A DNA stretch of 55,667 bases from Rhizobacter sp. Its GTDB lineage: Bacteria; Pseudomonadota; Gammaproteobacteria; Burkholderiales; Burkholderiaceae_C. This document shows, piece by piece, positions 14,919 through 22,984 of this stretch. The notes below the pieces were generated by a model. It made no database searches, was not told the DNA's origin, and saw only the letters and a program-made list of their open reading frames with translations. The stretch is taken from NCBI GenBank assembly GCA_017881025.1, contig JADGRJ010000002.1:1-55667 (forward strand). Direction: 5' to 3'. Numbering within the stretch: the first letter of the stretch is position 1; each line of letters opens with the position of its first letter. A program made the translations under genes and the position numbers.

Positions 14919-16777
14919 TTCGGTTCGCCGCAGAGACAGTGGACGATGGCCGCGAACGGCTTCCTGCGCTCGGCGATGTCGGCGACCCAGCCGAGGTCGC
15001 GCGCGGCGCCGTGAACGAGCTGCGGCGCGACGCCGACCGCGGCGCCGATGCGCGCATCGAGCTGCGCGCCGACGAGGCTCTCCACCTGCGCATTCAGCAT
15101 GCTCACGAGCTGCGCGAACTTGCCGGGGTCGCGCTCGATGTAGACGATGCGCGGCTTGTCGCCGAGCTTGGCTCGCGTCGCCGCCGAGCGGACGGCATCA
15201 CCGAACTGGCCGATCGTGTCGACCAGGCCCCGCTCCTTCGCCTGCGCGCCGGTCCAGACGCGACCCTGGGCGACGGCGTCGATCTTCTCTACCGTCGTCT
15301 TGCGCGCCGCGGCGACCTTGCTCGTGAAGTCGCGATAGGTATTTTCGACGCCGAGCTGCGCGAGAGTGGCCAGGCGCGGATCGAGCGGCAGGCGCGGATC
15401 GTAGGCGTTGCGCAGCCACGTCGTGCCGACGCCGGCCGGGTGGACGCCGAGCTTGGCGAAGGTCTGGTCGGCGGTCGGCAAGAGCGCGAAGACGCCGATC
15501 GAGCCGGTGATCGTCGCCGCATCGGCGACGATCTCGTCGGACGCCGTCGAGATCCAGTAGCCGCCCGAGGCGGCGACGTTGCCCATCGACACGACGACCG
15601 GCTTGCCGGCGGCGCGCGTCAGCTCGAGCTCGCGCCGGACGAGCTCCGAGCCGAACGGGCTGCCGCCGGGCGAGTCGACGCGCAGGACGAGCGCCTTGAC
15701 GTCCTTGTTGTCACGCGCCTTCTTGATCAGGTTGGCCGTCGACAGGCCGCCGATCGTTCCCGCCGGCGCCGTGCCGTCGACGATGTCGCCCTCGGCGACG
15801 ACGACGCCGATCGCGTCGCCGGTCAGTCGCGGCTTGACATGGCCGAGGTAGTCGTCGAAAGCGATCTGGCGAAACGTGTTCTCGTCGCTGTCCTTGGCGC
15901 CGCGCTCGATCATGAGCGCGCGCAGCTCGTCGCGGGTCTTCAGCGCATCGACGAGCTTCTCGGCGAGGGCGAACCTGGCGGTGTCGCCGCCGGCCGCGGC
16001 GAGGCGCTGCGGCGCCTCGTCGATGCCGCGCATGATCGATCCGGGCGCGAGCTTCCTCTCCTTCTCGACGGCGTCGACGTAGGTCTTCCAGAGGCCGCCG
16101 TAGAGCACCTTGTCGGCCTCGAGCGCCGGGGCCGACGGCTCGTTGGCGATGAACGGCTCGACCGCGCTCTTGAAAGTGCCGACGCGGACGACGTTGACGG
16201 TGACGCCGAGCTTGTCGAGCGCGTCCTTGTAGTAGTTGCGCAGGCCGCCGAAGCCGGCGATGTAGACCACGCCGAGCGGATGCAGGTAGATCTCGTCGGC
16301 GTGCGACGCGACGTAGTACTGGCGCTGGTCATACCCCGAGCCCCAGGCGACGACCTTCTTGCCGCTCGCCTTGAAGCGGTCGATCGCCGCGGCGATCTCG
16401 CGCAGCGTCGAGAAGCCGGTCGGCCGCATCTCGTCGAGGACGACGACGAGGCTCGAGATCTTCGGGTCATCGGCGGCCGCGTCGAGCGCGGCCAGGACGT
16501 CGCGAAGCTGCACCTTCTGCACCGCCTCGCCGCGCACCTGATCGAGCGCGGTCGAGCGCAGGTTGCCGCTCTTCTGCTCGGCGATCGTGCCATCGATGCG
16601 CAGGACGAGCGCGGTCTTGTCGGCCAGCGGCAGGGGGCCGCTCTTTGCGAGGGCGACGATCACCGCGATCACGATGACCATGAAGAGCAGGTTCAGGACG
16701 ACACGCCGACTGATGTCGACGACGCGCCAGGCACCGCTGAAGAACCGGCGCACCGGGCCGGGATTTGACGCTGACAT
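14915..16777 (-). CDS. sppA: Signal peptide peptidase SppA, long form (family S49)
   Basis: A 620-residue inner-membrane serine protease that degrades cleaved signal peptides. It has a single N-terminal membrane helix (about 26-44) and two tandem S49 domains facing the periplasm. The catalytic lysine lies in the first domain (K203 in GTFKSAVEPF) and the nucleophile in the second (S404 in NVAASGGYWIS). This matches the split dyad of the 67-kDa E. coli protein (K209/S409) in both position and overall length (618 residues). The ATG at 16777 was chosen because the helix then follows at the usual distance; in-frame upstream codons would enter the promoter region of the divergent AEC gene. It leads the sppA-rep-DUF4337 set. 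Confidence 0.93.
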   Translation of the reverse strand: MSASNPGPVRRFFSGAWRVVDISRRVVLNLLFMVIVIAVIVALAKSGPLPLADKTALVLRIDGTIAEQKSGNLRSTALDQVRGEAVQKVQLRDVLAALDAAADDPKISSLVVVLDEMRPTGFSTLREIAAAIDRFKASGKKVVAWGSGYDQRQYYVASHADEIYLHPLGVVYIAGFGGLRNYYKDALDKLGVTVNVVRVGTFKSAVEPFIANEPSAPALEADKVLYGGLWKTYVDAVEKERKLAPGSIMRGIDEAPQRLAAAGGDTARFALAEKLVDALKTRDELRALMIERGAKDSDENTFRQIAFDDYLGHVKPRLTGDAIGVVVAEGDIVDGTAPAGTIGGLSTANLIKKARDNKDVKALVLRVDSPGGSPFGSELVRRELELTRAAGKPVVVSMGNVAASGGYWISTASDEIVADAATITGSIGVFALLPTADQTFAKLGVHPAGVGTTWLRNAYDPRLPLDPRLATLAQLGVENTYRDFTSKVAAARKTTVEKIDAVAQGRVWTGAQAKERGLVDTIGQFGDAVRSAATRAKLGDKPRIVYIERDPGKFAQLVSMLNAQVESLVGAQLDARIGAAVGVAPQLVHGAARDLGWVADIAERRKPFAAIVHCLCGEPN

Positions 16778-16868
16778 GGAAAGGCCGCTGCTGGGAAAGA
16801 CGGCTAGCTTAAGCGACGGCCAATGGCCCTGGGCCGCGCCCGGCGCGGGGCGGCACACTTGCGATCGC

Positions 16869-17867
16869 ATGGAGGCCATCCTCGCCGTCACCATTCCGTT
16901 CTTCGCCCTGGTGCTGCTCGGCTGGTTCGCGGCCCGGGCGTACTGGCTGCCCGAAAGCGCGATCCCGGGGCTGAATGCCTACGTGCTGTACTTCGCCCTG
17001 CCGTGCATGCTGTTCCGCTTCGGCTCGAGCCTGCCGCTCGGCCGCCTCGCCGATCCGGTGCTGCTGGCGATCTACCTTGTCGCGGCGCTCGCGATCATCG
17101 CCCTCACGATCGCGGTGACGGTGCGGCGCGCCGGCCGCGACGACGGAGTCGCGCTGCGCGACGCCGCCTTCGGCGCCCTCGTCGCCGCGTTCCCGAACGC
17201 CGGCTTCATGGGCGTGCCGCTGCTCGTCGCCCTGCTCGGCGACGCCGCCGCGGGGCCGGTGATCGGCGCGATCCTGGTCGACCTCGTCGTCACCAGCACG
17301 ATCTGCATCGCCGTCGCCCAGTCGCACAGCCACCGCTCGCGCGCCAACGACGAGCGATCGATGCTGACCGCGGCGGCGCTGTCGCTGCGCGGCGCCCTGA
17401 CCAACCCGCTGCCGTGGGCGATCGCGCTCGGCGCCGTCTTCGCGGCGACGAGCCGCGAGCTGCCCGGCCCGCTGGCGCAGATCGTCCGAATGCTCGGCGA
17501 CTCGGCCGCGCCGGTGGCGCTGTTCACGATCGGCACGGTGCTCTGGCGCGCCGGCCAGCACGCCCACACGCGAACGCCGGTCGCGCAGTACCTGCCGGTG
17601 GCGCTGATCAAGCTGTTCGTCCATCCGGCGCTGGTGTTCGCGATCGGCCTGGCGGTGCGCGCGCTCGGCGCGCCGCTCTCGCCGTTCGGGCTGATGGTGC
17701 TCACCCTCACCGCCGCGCTGCCGAGCGCGAGCAACGTCTCGCTCCTCGCCGAGCGCTACGGTGGCGACAACGGCCGGATCGCGCGGATCATCATGGCGTC
17801 GACGGTGCTCGCCTTCGTGACCTTCTCGGCCATCGCCTGGCTGTTCGGCGTCGGCAAGACGGACTAG
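16869..17867 (+). CDS. AEC-family (auxin efflux carrier-like) transporter
   Basis: A 332-residue inner-membrane carrier with about ten helices in two inverted halves. The family pattern is clear: an N-terminal hydrophobic helix with LLGWFAARAYWLP, then LNAYVLYFALPCMLFR (the conserved Asn and Pro of helix 2). A mid-protein AFPNAGFMGVPLLVALLGD follows, then a C-terminal LPSASNVSLLAERYGGD. AEC proteins in bacteria move organic acids such as malate or malonate, usually with protons; the substrate here is unknown. It ends 53 bases before the GntR gene on the same strand, and the -35 box of that operon overlaps its stop codon. The carrier is therefore a plausible but unproven transporter for the operon's substrate. 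It is divergent from sppA across a 91-base gap. Confidence 0.88.
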   Translation: MEAILAVTIPFFALVLLGWFAARAYWLPESAIPGLNAYVLYFALPCMLFRFGSSLPLGRLADPVLLAIYLVAALAIIALTIAVTVRRAGRDDGVALRDAAFGALVAAFPNAGFMGVPLLVALLGDAAAGPVIGAILVDLVVTSTICIAVAQSHSHRSRANDERSMLTAAALSLRGALTNPLPWAIALGAVFAATSRELPGPLAQIVRMLGDSAAPVALFTIGTVLWRAGQHAHTRTPVAQYLPVALIKLFVHPALVFAIGLAVRALGAPLSPFGLMVLTLTAALPSASNVSLLAERYGGDNGRIARIIMASTVLAFVTFSAIAWLFGVGKTD

Positions 17868-17893
17868 ACAGCCGGCGCGGATCGCGGTATTCT
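17865..17893 (+). promoter_or_regulatory. Sigma70-type promoter of the GntR operon
   Basis: The -35 box is TAGACA (17865-17870), with one mismatch to consensus and overlapping the stop codon of the AEC gene. An ideal 17-base spacer follows, then a -10 box TATTCT (17888-17893). Transcription would start near 17900, about 20 bases before the GTG start at 17921. Confidence 0.6.
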
Positions 17894-17902
17894 GTATACA
17901 GA
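17891..17902. promoter_or_regulatory. Perfect palindrome TCTGTATACAGA, probable GntR (FCD) operator
   Basis: A 12-base perfect inverted repeat in otherwise GC-rich DNA, overlapping the -10 box and the expected transcription start. FadR/FCD-subfamily GntR regulators usually bind short palindromes with a TGTATACA-like or TNGTNNNACNA-like core, and the regulator's own gene starts 19 bases downstream. Autorepression is inferred. Confidence 0.65.
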
Positions 17903-17920
17903 GTTCGCTTCCCGCCTTCC

Positions 17921-18607
17921 GTGACCGTCCACCTCGTCAAGCTGCAGCAGGCGCCCGACCTCGTCGATCGCGTCTACCGCGCCCTCCTCGACGCCATCAG
18001 CGATGGGTCGATCGCGCCCGGCGCGCGGCTGACGCAGGAAGACATCGCGGCGCGCCTGGCGGTGTCGCGCCAGCCGGTGCTGCAGGCGCTGCGCCTGCTC
18101 AAGAAGGACGGCCTCGTCGTCGACGCCCCCGGCCGCGGCGTCGTCGTCGCGCCGCTCGACGCCGCCTGGATCGCCCAGGTCTACGAGGTGCGTGGAGCGC
18201 TCGACGTGCTGGCCGCGCGGCTCGCCGCCGGGCGCCGCGCCGTCCTCGACCCGAAGCTCGTCGACACCGGCCGGCGCGCCGCGCGCGGCCGAAGCATCCC
18301 GGCGATGGTCGAGGCCGACATCGCCTTCCACGACGCCATCTACGCCGCCTCGGGCAACCCGCTCATCGGCGCGAGCGCGCGCCTGCACTGGGTGCACCTG
18401 CGCCGCTTCATGGGCGCGGTGCTGCAGCAGTCGCGCCAGCGCGAGGCGCTCTGGGACGAGCACGCCGCGATCGCCGAAGCGATCGCGCGCGGCGACGCCG
18501 ACGGCGCGGTGCGCCTCATCGATCACCACGGCCGGCAAGCGAGCGAGAACCTGCTGGCCCGCCTCCCCGACGTTCTCGACCAGCAAGCCAGGAAAGGCTC
18601 TCGATGA
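17921..18607 (+). CDS. GntR-family transcriptional regulator with FCD ligand domain
   Basis: A 228-residue regulator. The N-terminal winged helix-turn-helix (about 10-75) shows VYRALLDAISDGSIAPGARLTQEDIAARL, then VSRQPVLQALRLLKKDGLV as the recognition region. The C-terminal part (about 80-225) is an FCD all-helical effector domain with the family's metal/ligand residues, D-x3-H in DIAFHDAIYAASGN and histidines in the last helices (DEHAAI, LIDHHGRQASENL). FCD regulators typically repress catabolic operons and respond to organic or sugar acids. The GTG start is used because it lies just behind the operator and gives the usual short N-terminal tail. Its stop overlaps the dioxygenase ATG (18604-18607), so regulator and enzymes share one mRNA. 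It is the most likely controller of the three downstream enzymes. Confidence 0.88.
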   Translation: MTVHLVKLQQAPDLVDRVYRALLDAISDGSIAPGARLTQEDIAARLAVSRQPVLQALRLLKKDGLVVDAPGRGVVVAPLDAAWIAQVYEVRGALDVLAARLAAGRRAVLDPKLVDTGRRAARGRSIPAMVEADIAFHDAIYAASGNPLIGASARLHWVHLRRFMGAVLQQSRQREALWDEHAAIAEAIARGDADGAVRLIDHHGRQASENLLARLPDVLDQQARKGSR

Positions 18608-19476
18608 AGCTCACCCCCGAACAGTTCGCGCAGTTCGATCGCGACGGCTACCTCTTCTTCCCCGGCCTCTTCAGCAGCGAGGAGACGAAGACGCTCACCG
18701 CCGCCGTGCCCGAGCTTTACAGCCGGCGCGAGGCCTACAACGTGCGCGAGAAGGGCAAGGATGCGGTCCGGACCAACTTCGCCGCCCACCTCTACAGCGA
18801 GCCGTTCGCGAAGCTGGCGCGCCACCCGCGCATGGTCGAGCCGGTGCAGGAGCTGCTCGGCGAAGCGCTCTACATGCACCAGTTCAAGATCAACGGCAAG
18901 CAGGCCTTCGACGGCGACGTCTGGCAGTGGCACCAGGACTACGGCACCTGGAAGAACGACGACCGGATGCCGACCGAGCGGGCGATGAACGTCGCCATCT
19001 TCCTCGACGACGTCAACGACTACAACGGGCCGCTGATGTTCATCCCGGGCAGCCACAAGCGCGGCGTCGTCGACGCCAGGCACGACCTGACGACGACGAG
19101 CTATCCGCTCTGGACGATCGACAACGCGCTGATCGCGCAGCTCGTCGAGCGCGCCGGCGGGAAGAACGGTGGCATCGTCTCGCCGAAGGGCCCCGCCGGG
19201 TCGATGATCCTGTTCCACGGCTGCCTGGTGCACGCCTCGGGATCGAACCTCTCGCCCTGGGATCGCGTCAGCGTCTACCTGAGCCTGTGCGCGGTCAGCA
19301 ACCACATCCGCCGCTTCAAGCGGCCGGCGTACATCGCCCATCGCGACTTCACGCCGATCGAGACGCTTCCCGACGACTGCCTGCTCAAGGACTATCCGGT
19401 CGACCTGCCGTGGAAGAACGGTATGCCGGCGAGCGCGCTGGCAACGTCGACCGACGAACTGAAGCTGGCGGCATGA
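18604..19476 (+). CDS. Phytanoyl-CoA dioxygenase/EctD-like Fe(II)/2-oxoglutarate dioxygenase
   Basis: A 290-residue cytoplasmic oxygenase of the PhyH superfamily (COG5285 type). The iron facial triad is H110-x-D112 (WQWHQDYGTW) and H210 (FHGCLVHASGSN), with R221 placed to bind 2-oxoglutarate. The surrounding segment W-H-Q-D-Y-x2-W-x3-D-x-M-P-x2-R resembles the ectoine hydroxylase signature, but ectABC and the known ectoine degradation genes are absent from the window. So a different hydroxylated substrate is more likely. It is coupled upstream to the GntR gene and downstream to the SAF-domain oxidoreductase by ATGA overlaps. A hydroxylation or oxidative cleavage that feeds the following dehydrogenase is a reasonable guess. 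The substrate is not known. Confidence 0.87.
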   Translation: MKLTPEQFAQFDRDGYLFFPGLFSSEETKTLTAAVPELYSRREAYNVREKGKDAVRTNFAAHLYSEPFAKLARHPRMVEPVQELLGEALYMHQFKINGKQAFDGDVWQWHQDYGTWKNDDRMPTERAMNVAIFLDDVNDYNGPLMFIPGSHKRGVVDARHDLTTTSYPLWTIDNALIAQLVERAGGKNGGIVSPKGPAGSMILFHGCLVHASGSNLSPWDRVSVYLSLCAVSNHIRRFKRPAYIAHRDFTPIETLPDDCLLKDYPVDLPWKNGMPASALATSTDELKLAA

Positions 19477-20831
19477 GCCTCTTCGCGCAACTGCAGCGGC
19501 GCGAGGCCGACAGGAAGCCGATCCGCATCGGCCTCATCGGCGCCGGCAAGTTCGGCTCGATGTACCTGGCGCAGATCCCGCGCACACCCGGCGTCCACCT
19601 GGTCGGCATCGCCGACCTCTCGCCCGACGGCGCGCGCCGGAACCTCGCCCGCGTCGGCTGGGACGACGCGCGAACGCGCGCCGCCAGCCTCGACGCCGCG
19701 GTCAGGACCGGCACCACGCACATCGGCGAAGACTGGCAGGCGCTCGTCTCGCATCCGGCGATCGACATCGTCGTCGAGTGCACCGGTCATCCGATCGCCG
19801 CCGTCGAGCACTGCCTGTTCGCGTATGCGAACGGCAAGCACGTCGTCAACGTCACGGTCGAGGCCGACGCGTTCTGCGGGCCGCTGCTGGCGAGGAAGGC
19901 GGCCGAGGCCGGCGTCATCTACTCGCTCGCCTTCGGCGACCAGCCGGCGTTGATCTGCGATCTCGTCGACTGGGCGCGCACCTGCGGCTTTCCGGTCACG
20001 GCCGCGGGGCGCGGCCACAAGTGGTTGCCCCACTTCAGCGAGTCGACGCCGGAGACGGTGTGGGGCAACTACGGCCTCACGCCCGAGCAGGCCGAGCGCG
20101 GCGGCCTCAATCCGAAGATGTTCAACAGCTTCCTCGACGGCTCGAAGCCGTCGATCGAGTGCACGGCCGTCGCCAACGCGACCGGCCTCACGGTGCCGAG
20201 CAACGGCCTGCTCTATCCGCCGGCGAGCGTCGAGGACATCCCGTTCGTGACGCGGCCGATCAGCGAAGGCGGCGTCCTCGAAAGGAAGGGAATGGTCGAG
20301 GTGATCTCGTCGCTGGAGGCGAACGGCCGCCAGATCCCGTACGACATCCGCATGGGCGTCTGGGTCACGGTCGAAGGCGAGACCGAGTACATCCGCAACT
20401 GCTTCGAGGAATACAACGCCCACACCGACCCGAGCGGCCGCTACTTCACGCTCTACAAGCGCTGGCACCTGATCGGCCTCGAGGTCGGCATGTCGGTGGC
20501 GAGCGTCGCGCTGCGCGGCGAGGCGACCGGCTCTGCTGTGTGCTGGAACGCCGACGTTGTCGCCACCGCCAAGCGCGACCTGCAGCCGGGCGAGCTGCTC
20601 GACGGCGAAGGCGGCTACACGGTCTGGGGCAAGCTGCTGCCGGCCGAGACGTCGATGCGGCTCGGCGGCCTGCCGCTCGGCCTCGCGCACGACGTCAAGG
20701 TGACACGCGCGGTGAAGAAGGGGCAAAGCCTGTCGTGGTCCGACGTCGCGATGGACACCACCACGCCGGCGTACAAGACTCGACGCGAGATGGAGTCGCT
20801 CTTCGCCGCACCGCTGCTGAAGACGGCGTGA
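19473..20831 (+). CDS. NAD(P)-dependent oxidoreductase with C-terminal SAF domain (homoserine dehydrogenase-like, COG4091 type)
   Basis: A 452-residue protein. The N-terminal Rossmann fold binds NAD(P) (IGLIGAGKFGSMYL, 19-32) and is followed by a stretch like that of homoserine/aspartate-semialdehyde dehydrogenases (VVECTGHPIAAVEHCLFAYANGKHVVNVTVEAD). The C-terminal part (from about 350) is SAF-like, with ATAKRDLQPGELLDGEGGYTVWG. Family members are often annotated as homoserine dehydrogenases, but they lack a full homoserine-binding domain and no threonine genes are here. A role in oxidising or reducing a hydroxy acid or sugar acid is more plausible. ATGA overlap with the dioxygenase and GTGA overlap with the amidohydrolase place it inside a strictly coupled operon. 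Confidence 0.83.
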   Translation: MSLFAQLQRREADRKPIRIGLIGAGKFGSMYLAQIPRTPGVHLVGIADLSPDGARRNLARVGWDDARTRAASLDAAVRTGTTHIGEDWQALVSHPAIDIVVECTGHPIAAVEHCLFAYANGKHVVNVTVEADAFCGPLLARKAAEAGVIYSLAFGDQPALICDLVDWARTCGFPVTAAGRGHKWLPHFSESTPETVWGNYGLTPEQAERGGLNPKMFNSFLDGSKPSIECTAVANATGLTVPSNGLLYPPASVEDIPFVTRPISEGGVLERKGMVEVISSLEANGRQIPYDIRMGVWVTVEGETEYIRNCFEEYNAHTDPSGRYFTLYKRWHLIGLEVGMSVASVALRGEATGSAVCWNADVVATAKRDLQPGELLDGEGGYTVWGKLLPAETSMRLGGLPLGLAHDVKVTRAVKKGQSLSWSDVAMDTTTPAYKTRREMESLFAAPLLKTA

Positions 20832-22516
20832 TCGACCTCGTCTTTCGCGACGCGCTCGTCGTCGACGGCACGGGCGCCGCGCCGGTGCGCGGCGACGTCG
20901 CCGTCGATGCCGGCCGCATCGTCGGCGTCGGGCCGCATCTCGGCGTCGAGGCGGCACGGACGATCGACGCCGGCGGCCTCGCGTTGATGCCGGGCATCAT
21001 CGACAGCCACACCCACTTCGACGCGCAGATCACCTGGGACCCGACGCTCTCGCCCTCGCCCGCGCTCGGCGTGACGACGGCGGTGATCGGCAACTGCGGC
21101 TTCACGATCGCGCCGTGTCGGCCGGCCGATCGCGAGATCACGATGAGGAACCTGACGCAGGTCGAAGGCATGTCGATCGACGCGCTGCGCGCCGGCATCG
21201 ACTGGGGCTTCGAGACCTTCGGCGAGTACATGGCGCAATTGCGCGCGCGCGGCAGCGTCGCCAACGTCGCCGCCTACGTCGGCCATTCCTCGGTGCGCAC
21301 CTACGTCATGGGCGACGATGCCGCGCGGCGCGAGGCCAGCGCCGCCGAGATCGCGCGGATGCAGGCGATCGTCCGCGACGCGATGAACCACGGCGCCGTC
21401 GGCTTCGCGAGCAGCACGAGCCCGGCGCACAACGGCGAGGGCGGCCTGCCGATGCCGTCGCGGCTGGCCAGCGACGCCGAGATGGCGGCGCTCGTCGGCG
21501 CGATGGGCGAAGGCGGCGGCGGCGTCTACATGCTGACCAAGGGCGCGCACACGAAGATGGCGTTCCTCGAGTCGCTCGCCGCCGCGACCGGCCGGCCGGT
21601 GATGGTCGCGGCGCTGCTCCACAACAGCGTCGCGCCGCGCGCGGTGTTCGACGACCTCGACGCGATCGCCGCCGCCAACGCGCGCGGCCATCGCCTCCTC
21701 GGCCAGGTGTCGTGCTGCGCGTTGACGATGGATTTCACGCTCGCATCGCCGTACCCGGTCGAGGGGCTGGCGAGCTGGAAGCCGGCGCTCGGAAAGTCCG
21801 GCGCCGCGCTGAAGGCGGTGCTCGCCGACCGCACGTTCCGCGACGGCGTTCGCGCCGAGCTGAAGACGGCAACGACGTTTCGCCTCTTCAACGGCGAGTG
21901 GGACAAGGTCCACGTCGTCGAGACGGCGCGGCCGGCGCTGGCGCGCCACGAGCAGCTCAGCATCGCCGCGATCGCCGCCGCCGAAGGCCGCGATCCGCTC
22001 GACGCGATGCTCGACATCGCCCTCGCCGACGACCTGAAGACGGTGTTCACGGCGCAGCTCCTGAACAGCGAAGAGGACGCCGTCGGCCGCATGCTCAACC
22101 ATCCGCACAGCATCGTCAGCCTGAGCGACGCCGGCGCGCACCTCACCTTCTTCAACGACGCCGGCTTCGGCTTGCACCTGCTTGGCCACTGGTCCCGCGA
22201 CCGCGGCGCGATGAGCCTCGCCGAGGCGGTGCGGCGGCTGACGTCGCATCCGGCGCGCGTGCTCGGCCTGATCGACCGCGGCACGATCGCCGCAGGGCAG
22301 GCGGCCGACCTGCTGCTGTTCGACCCGAAGACGGTCGGCCGGGGCCCGAAGCGGCGCGTCCACGACCTGCCCGCCGGCGCGGCGCGCCTCACGACCGATT
22401 CGCTCGGCGTCGAGGGCGTCTGGGTCAACGGCGTTCAGGTCGCCGATGCGAAAGGCCTCGTCGCCGATGCGCCGCGCGCCGGTCGCATCCTCACGGAATT
22501 CGCCGACAAGACGTAG
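20828..22516 (+). CDS. D-aminoacylase-like amidohydrolase (COG3653 type)
   Basis: A 562-residue member of the amidohydrolase superfamily, similar to N-acyl-D-amino-acid deacylases. Metal ligands H61 and H63 lie in IIDSHTHFDAQITWDP. The bridging-cysteine motif is GNCGFTIAP (C90), and further conserved features are a GHSSVRTYVMG loop, a VSLSDAGAHLTFF segment with the catalytic aspartate, and a C-terminal beta sandwich containing GTIAAGQAADLLLFD. Such enzymes hydrolyse N-acyl or cyclic amide bonds with one or two zinc ions. The exact substrate cannot be read from motifs, and many family members are misnamed D-aminoacylase. The GTG start is set by the GTGA overlap. As the last coupled gene of the operon it probably carries out either the first opening or the final release step. 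Confidence 0.85.
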   Translation: MIDLVFRDALVVDGTGAAPVRGDVAVDAGRIVGVGPHLGVEAARTIDAGGLALMPGIIDSHTHFDAQITWDPTLSPSPALGVTTAVIGNCGFTIAPCRPADREITMRNLTQVEGMSIDALRAGIDWGFETFGEYMAQLRARGSVANVAAYVGHSSVRTYVMGDDAARREASAAEIARMQAIVRDAMNHGAVGFASSTSPAHNGEGGLPMPSRLASDAEMAALVGAMGEGGGGVYMLTKGAHTKMAFLESLAAATGRPVMVAALLHNSVAPRAVFDDLDAIAAANARGHRLLGQVSCCALTMDFTLASPYPVEGLASWKPALGKSGAALKAVLADRTFRDGVRAELKTATTFRLFNGEWDKVHVVETARPALARHEQLSIAAIAAAEGRDPLDAMLDIALADDLKTVFTAQLLNSEEDAVGRMLNHPHSIVSLSDAGAHLTFFNDAGFGLHLLGHWSRDRGAMSLAEAVRRLTSHPARVLGLIDRGTIAAGQAADLLLFDPKTVGRGPKRRVHDLPAGAARLTTDSLGVEGVWVNGVQVADAKGLVADAPRAGRILTEFADKT

Positions 22517-22576
22517 GGCGCGCGATTGCCCGCGCCGCGGGGTCGCACCACAATTGGCTTCCACTCAGGAGATCCC

Positions 22577-22957
22577 ATGACGATGCACCGACTCTTCCGT
22601 CTCGCCCTTCTGCCGGCTCTCCTGGCGGCGCCGCTGGCGCATGCGGCCGATCCGGTCAGGCTCTCGAAGGAGGAGACGCAACAGGCGCTCTCGGGCAAAT
22701 CGATGACCTACGGTGGCCGCAGCGGCGCCCAGATCATGACCTTCTTCTCGGCCGACGGAAAAGTCACGCAGCGCACACTGACGAGCAGCCGGACCTCGAG
22801 CGGCACCTGGACGGTCGAAGACGACGGGCGGTTCTGCCTCAAGATCATCAGCGGCACCGGCTCCGACGCGTGCCGGCACCTGCTCCGCACGGACACCGGC
22901 TTCGCGATGAGCACGGCGCAGGGCGGCGGCACGATCACGATCGACAAGCTCGAGTAG
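22577..22957 (+). CDS. Small secreted protein, DUF995-like
   Basis: A 126-residue protein with a clear Sec signal peptide (residues 1 to about 20, LALLPALLAAPLAHA), then a small all-beta domain. The pattern LSGKSMTYGG, SADGKVTQRTL, SGTWTVEDDGRFCLKI and SDACRHLL, with two cysteines that could form a disulfide, resembles DUF995-type periplasmic proteins. The start is fixed by AGGAGA (22567-22572) four bases before the ATG; an earlier in-frame codon lacks this. It stands 60 bases downstream of the amidohydrolase gene and could still be read from the same mRNA, but a separate promoter cannot be excluded. Function unknown. Confidence 0.7.
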   Translation: MTMHRLFRLALLPALLAAPLAHAADPVRLSKEETQQALSGKSMTYGGRSGAQIMTFFSADGKVTQRTLTSSRTSSGTWTVEDDGRFCLKIISGTGSDACRHLLRTDTGFAMSTAQGGGTITIDKLE

Positions 22958-22984
22958 CGACTTGGCAAGCGCAGCCGCCACTGC

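Noticed and set aside
18604-19476. Naming the dioxygenase as ectoine hydroxylase EctD
   Set aside because: The iron-site signature is EctD-like, but ectABC and ectoine degradation genes are absent and its partners are a SAF oxidoreductase and an amidohydrolase. A family-level name is safer.
19473-20831. Homoserine dehydrogenase of the threonine pathway
   Set aside because: Only the Rossmann part is similar; the C-terminal SAF region and the catabolic neighbourhood do not fit threonine synthesis.
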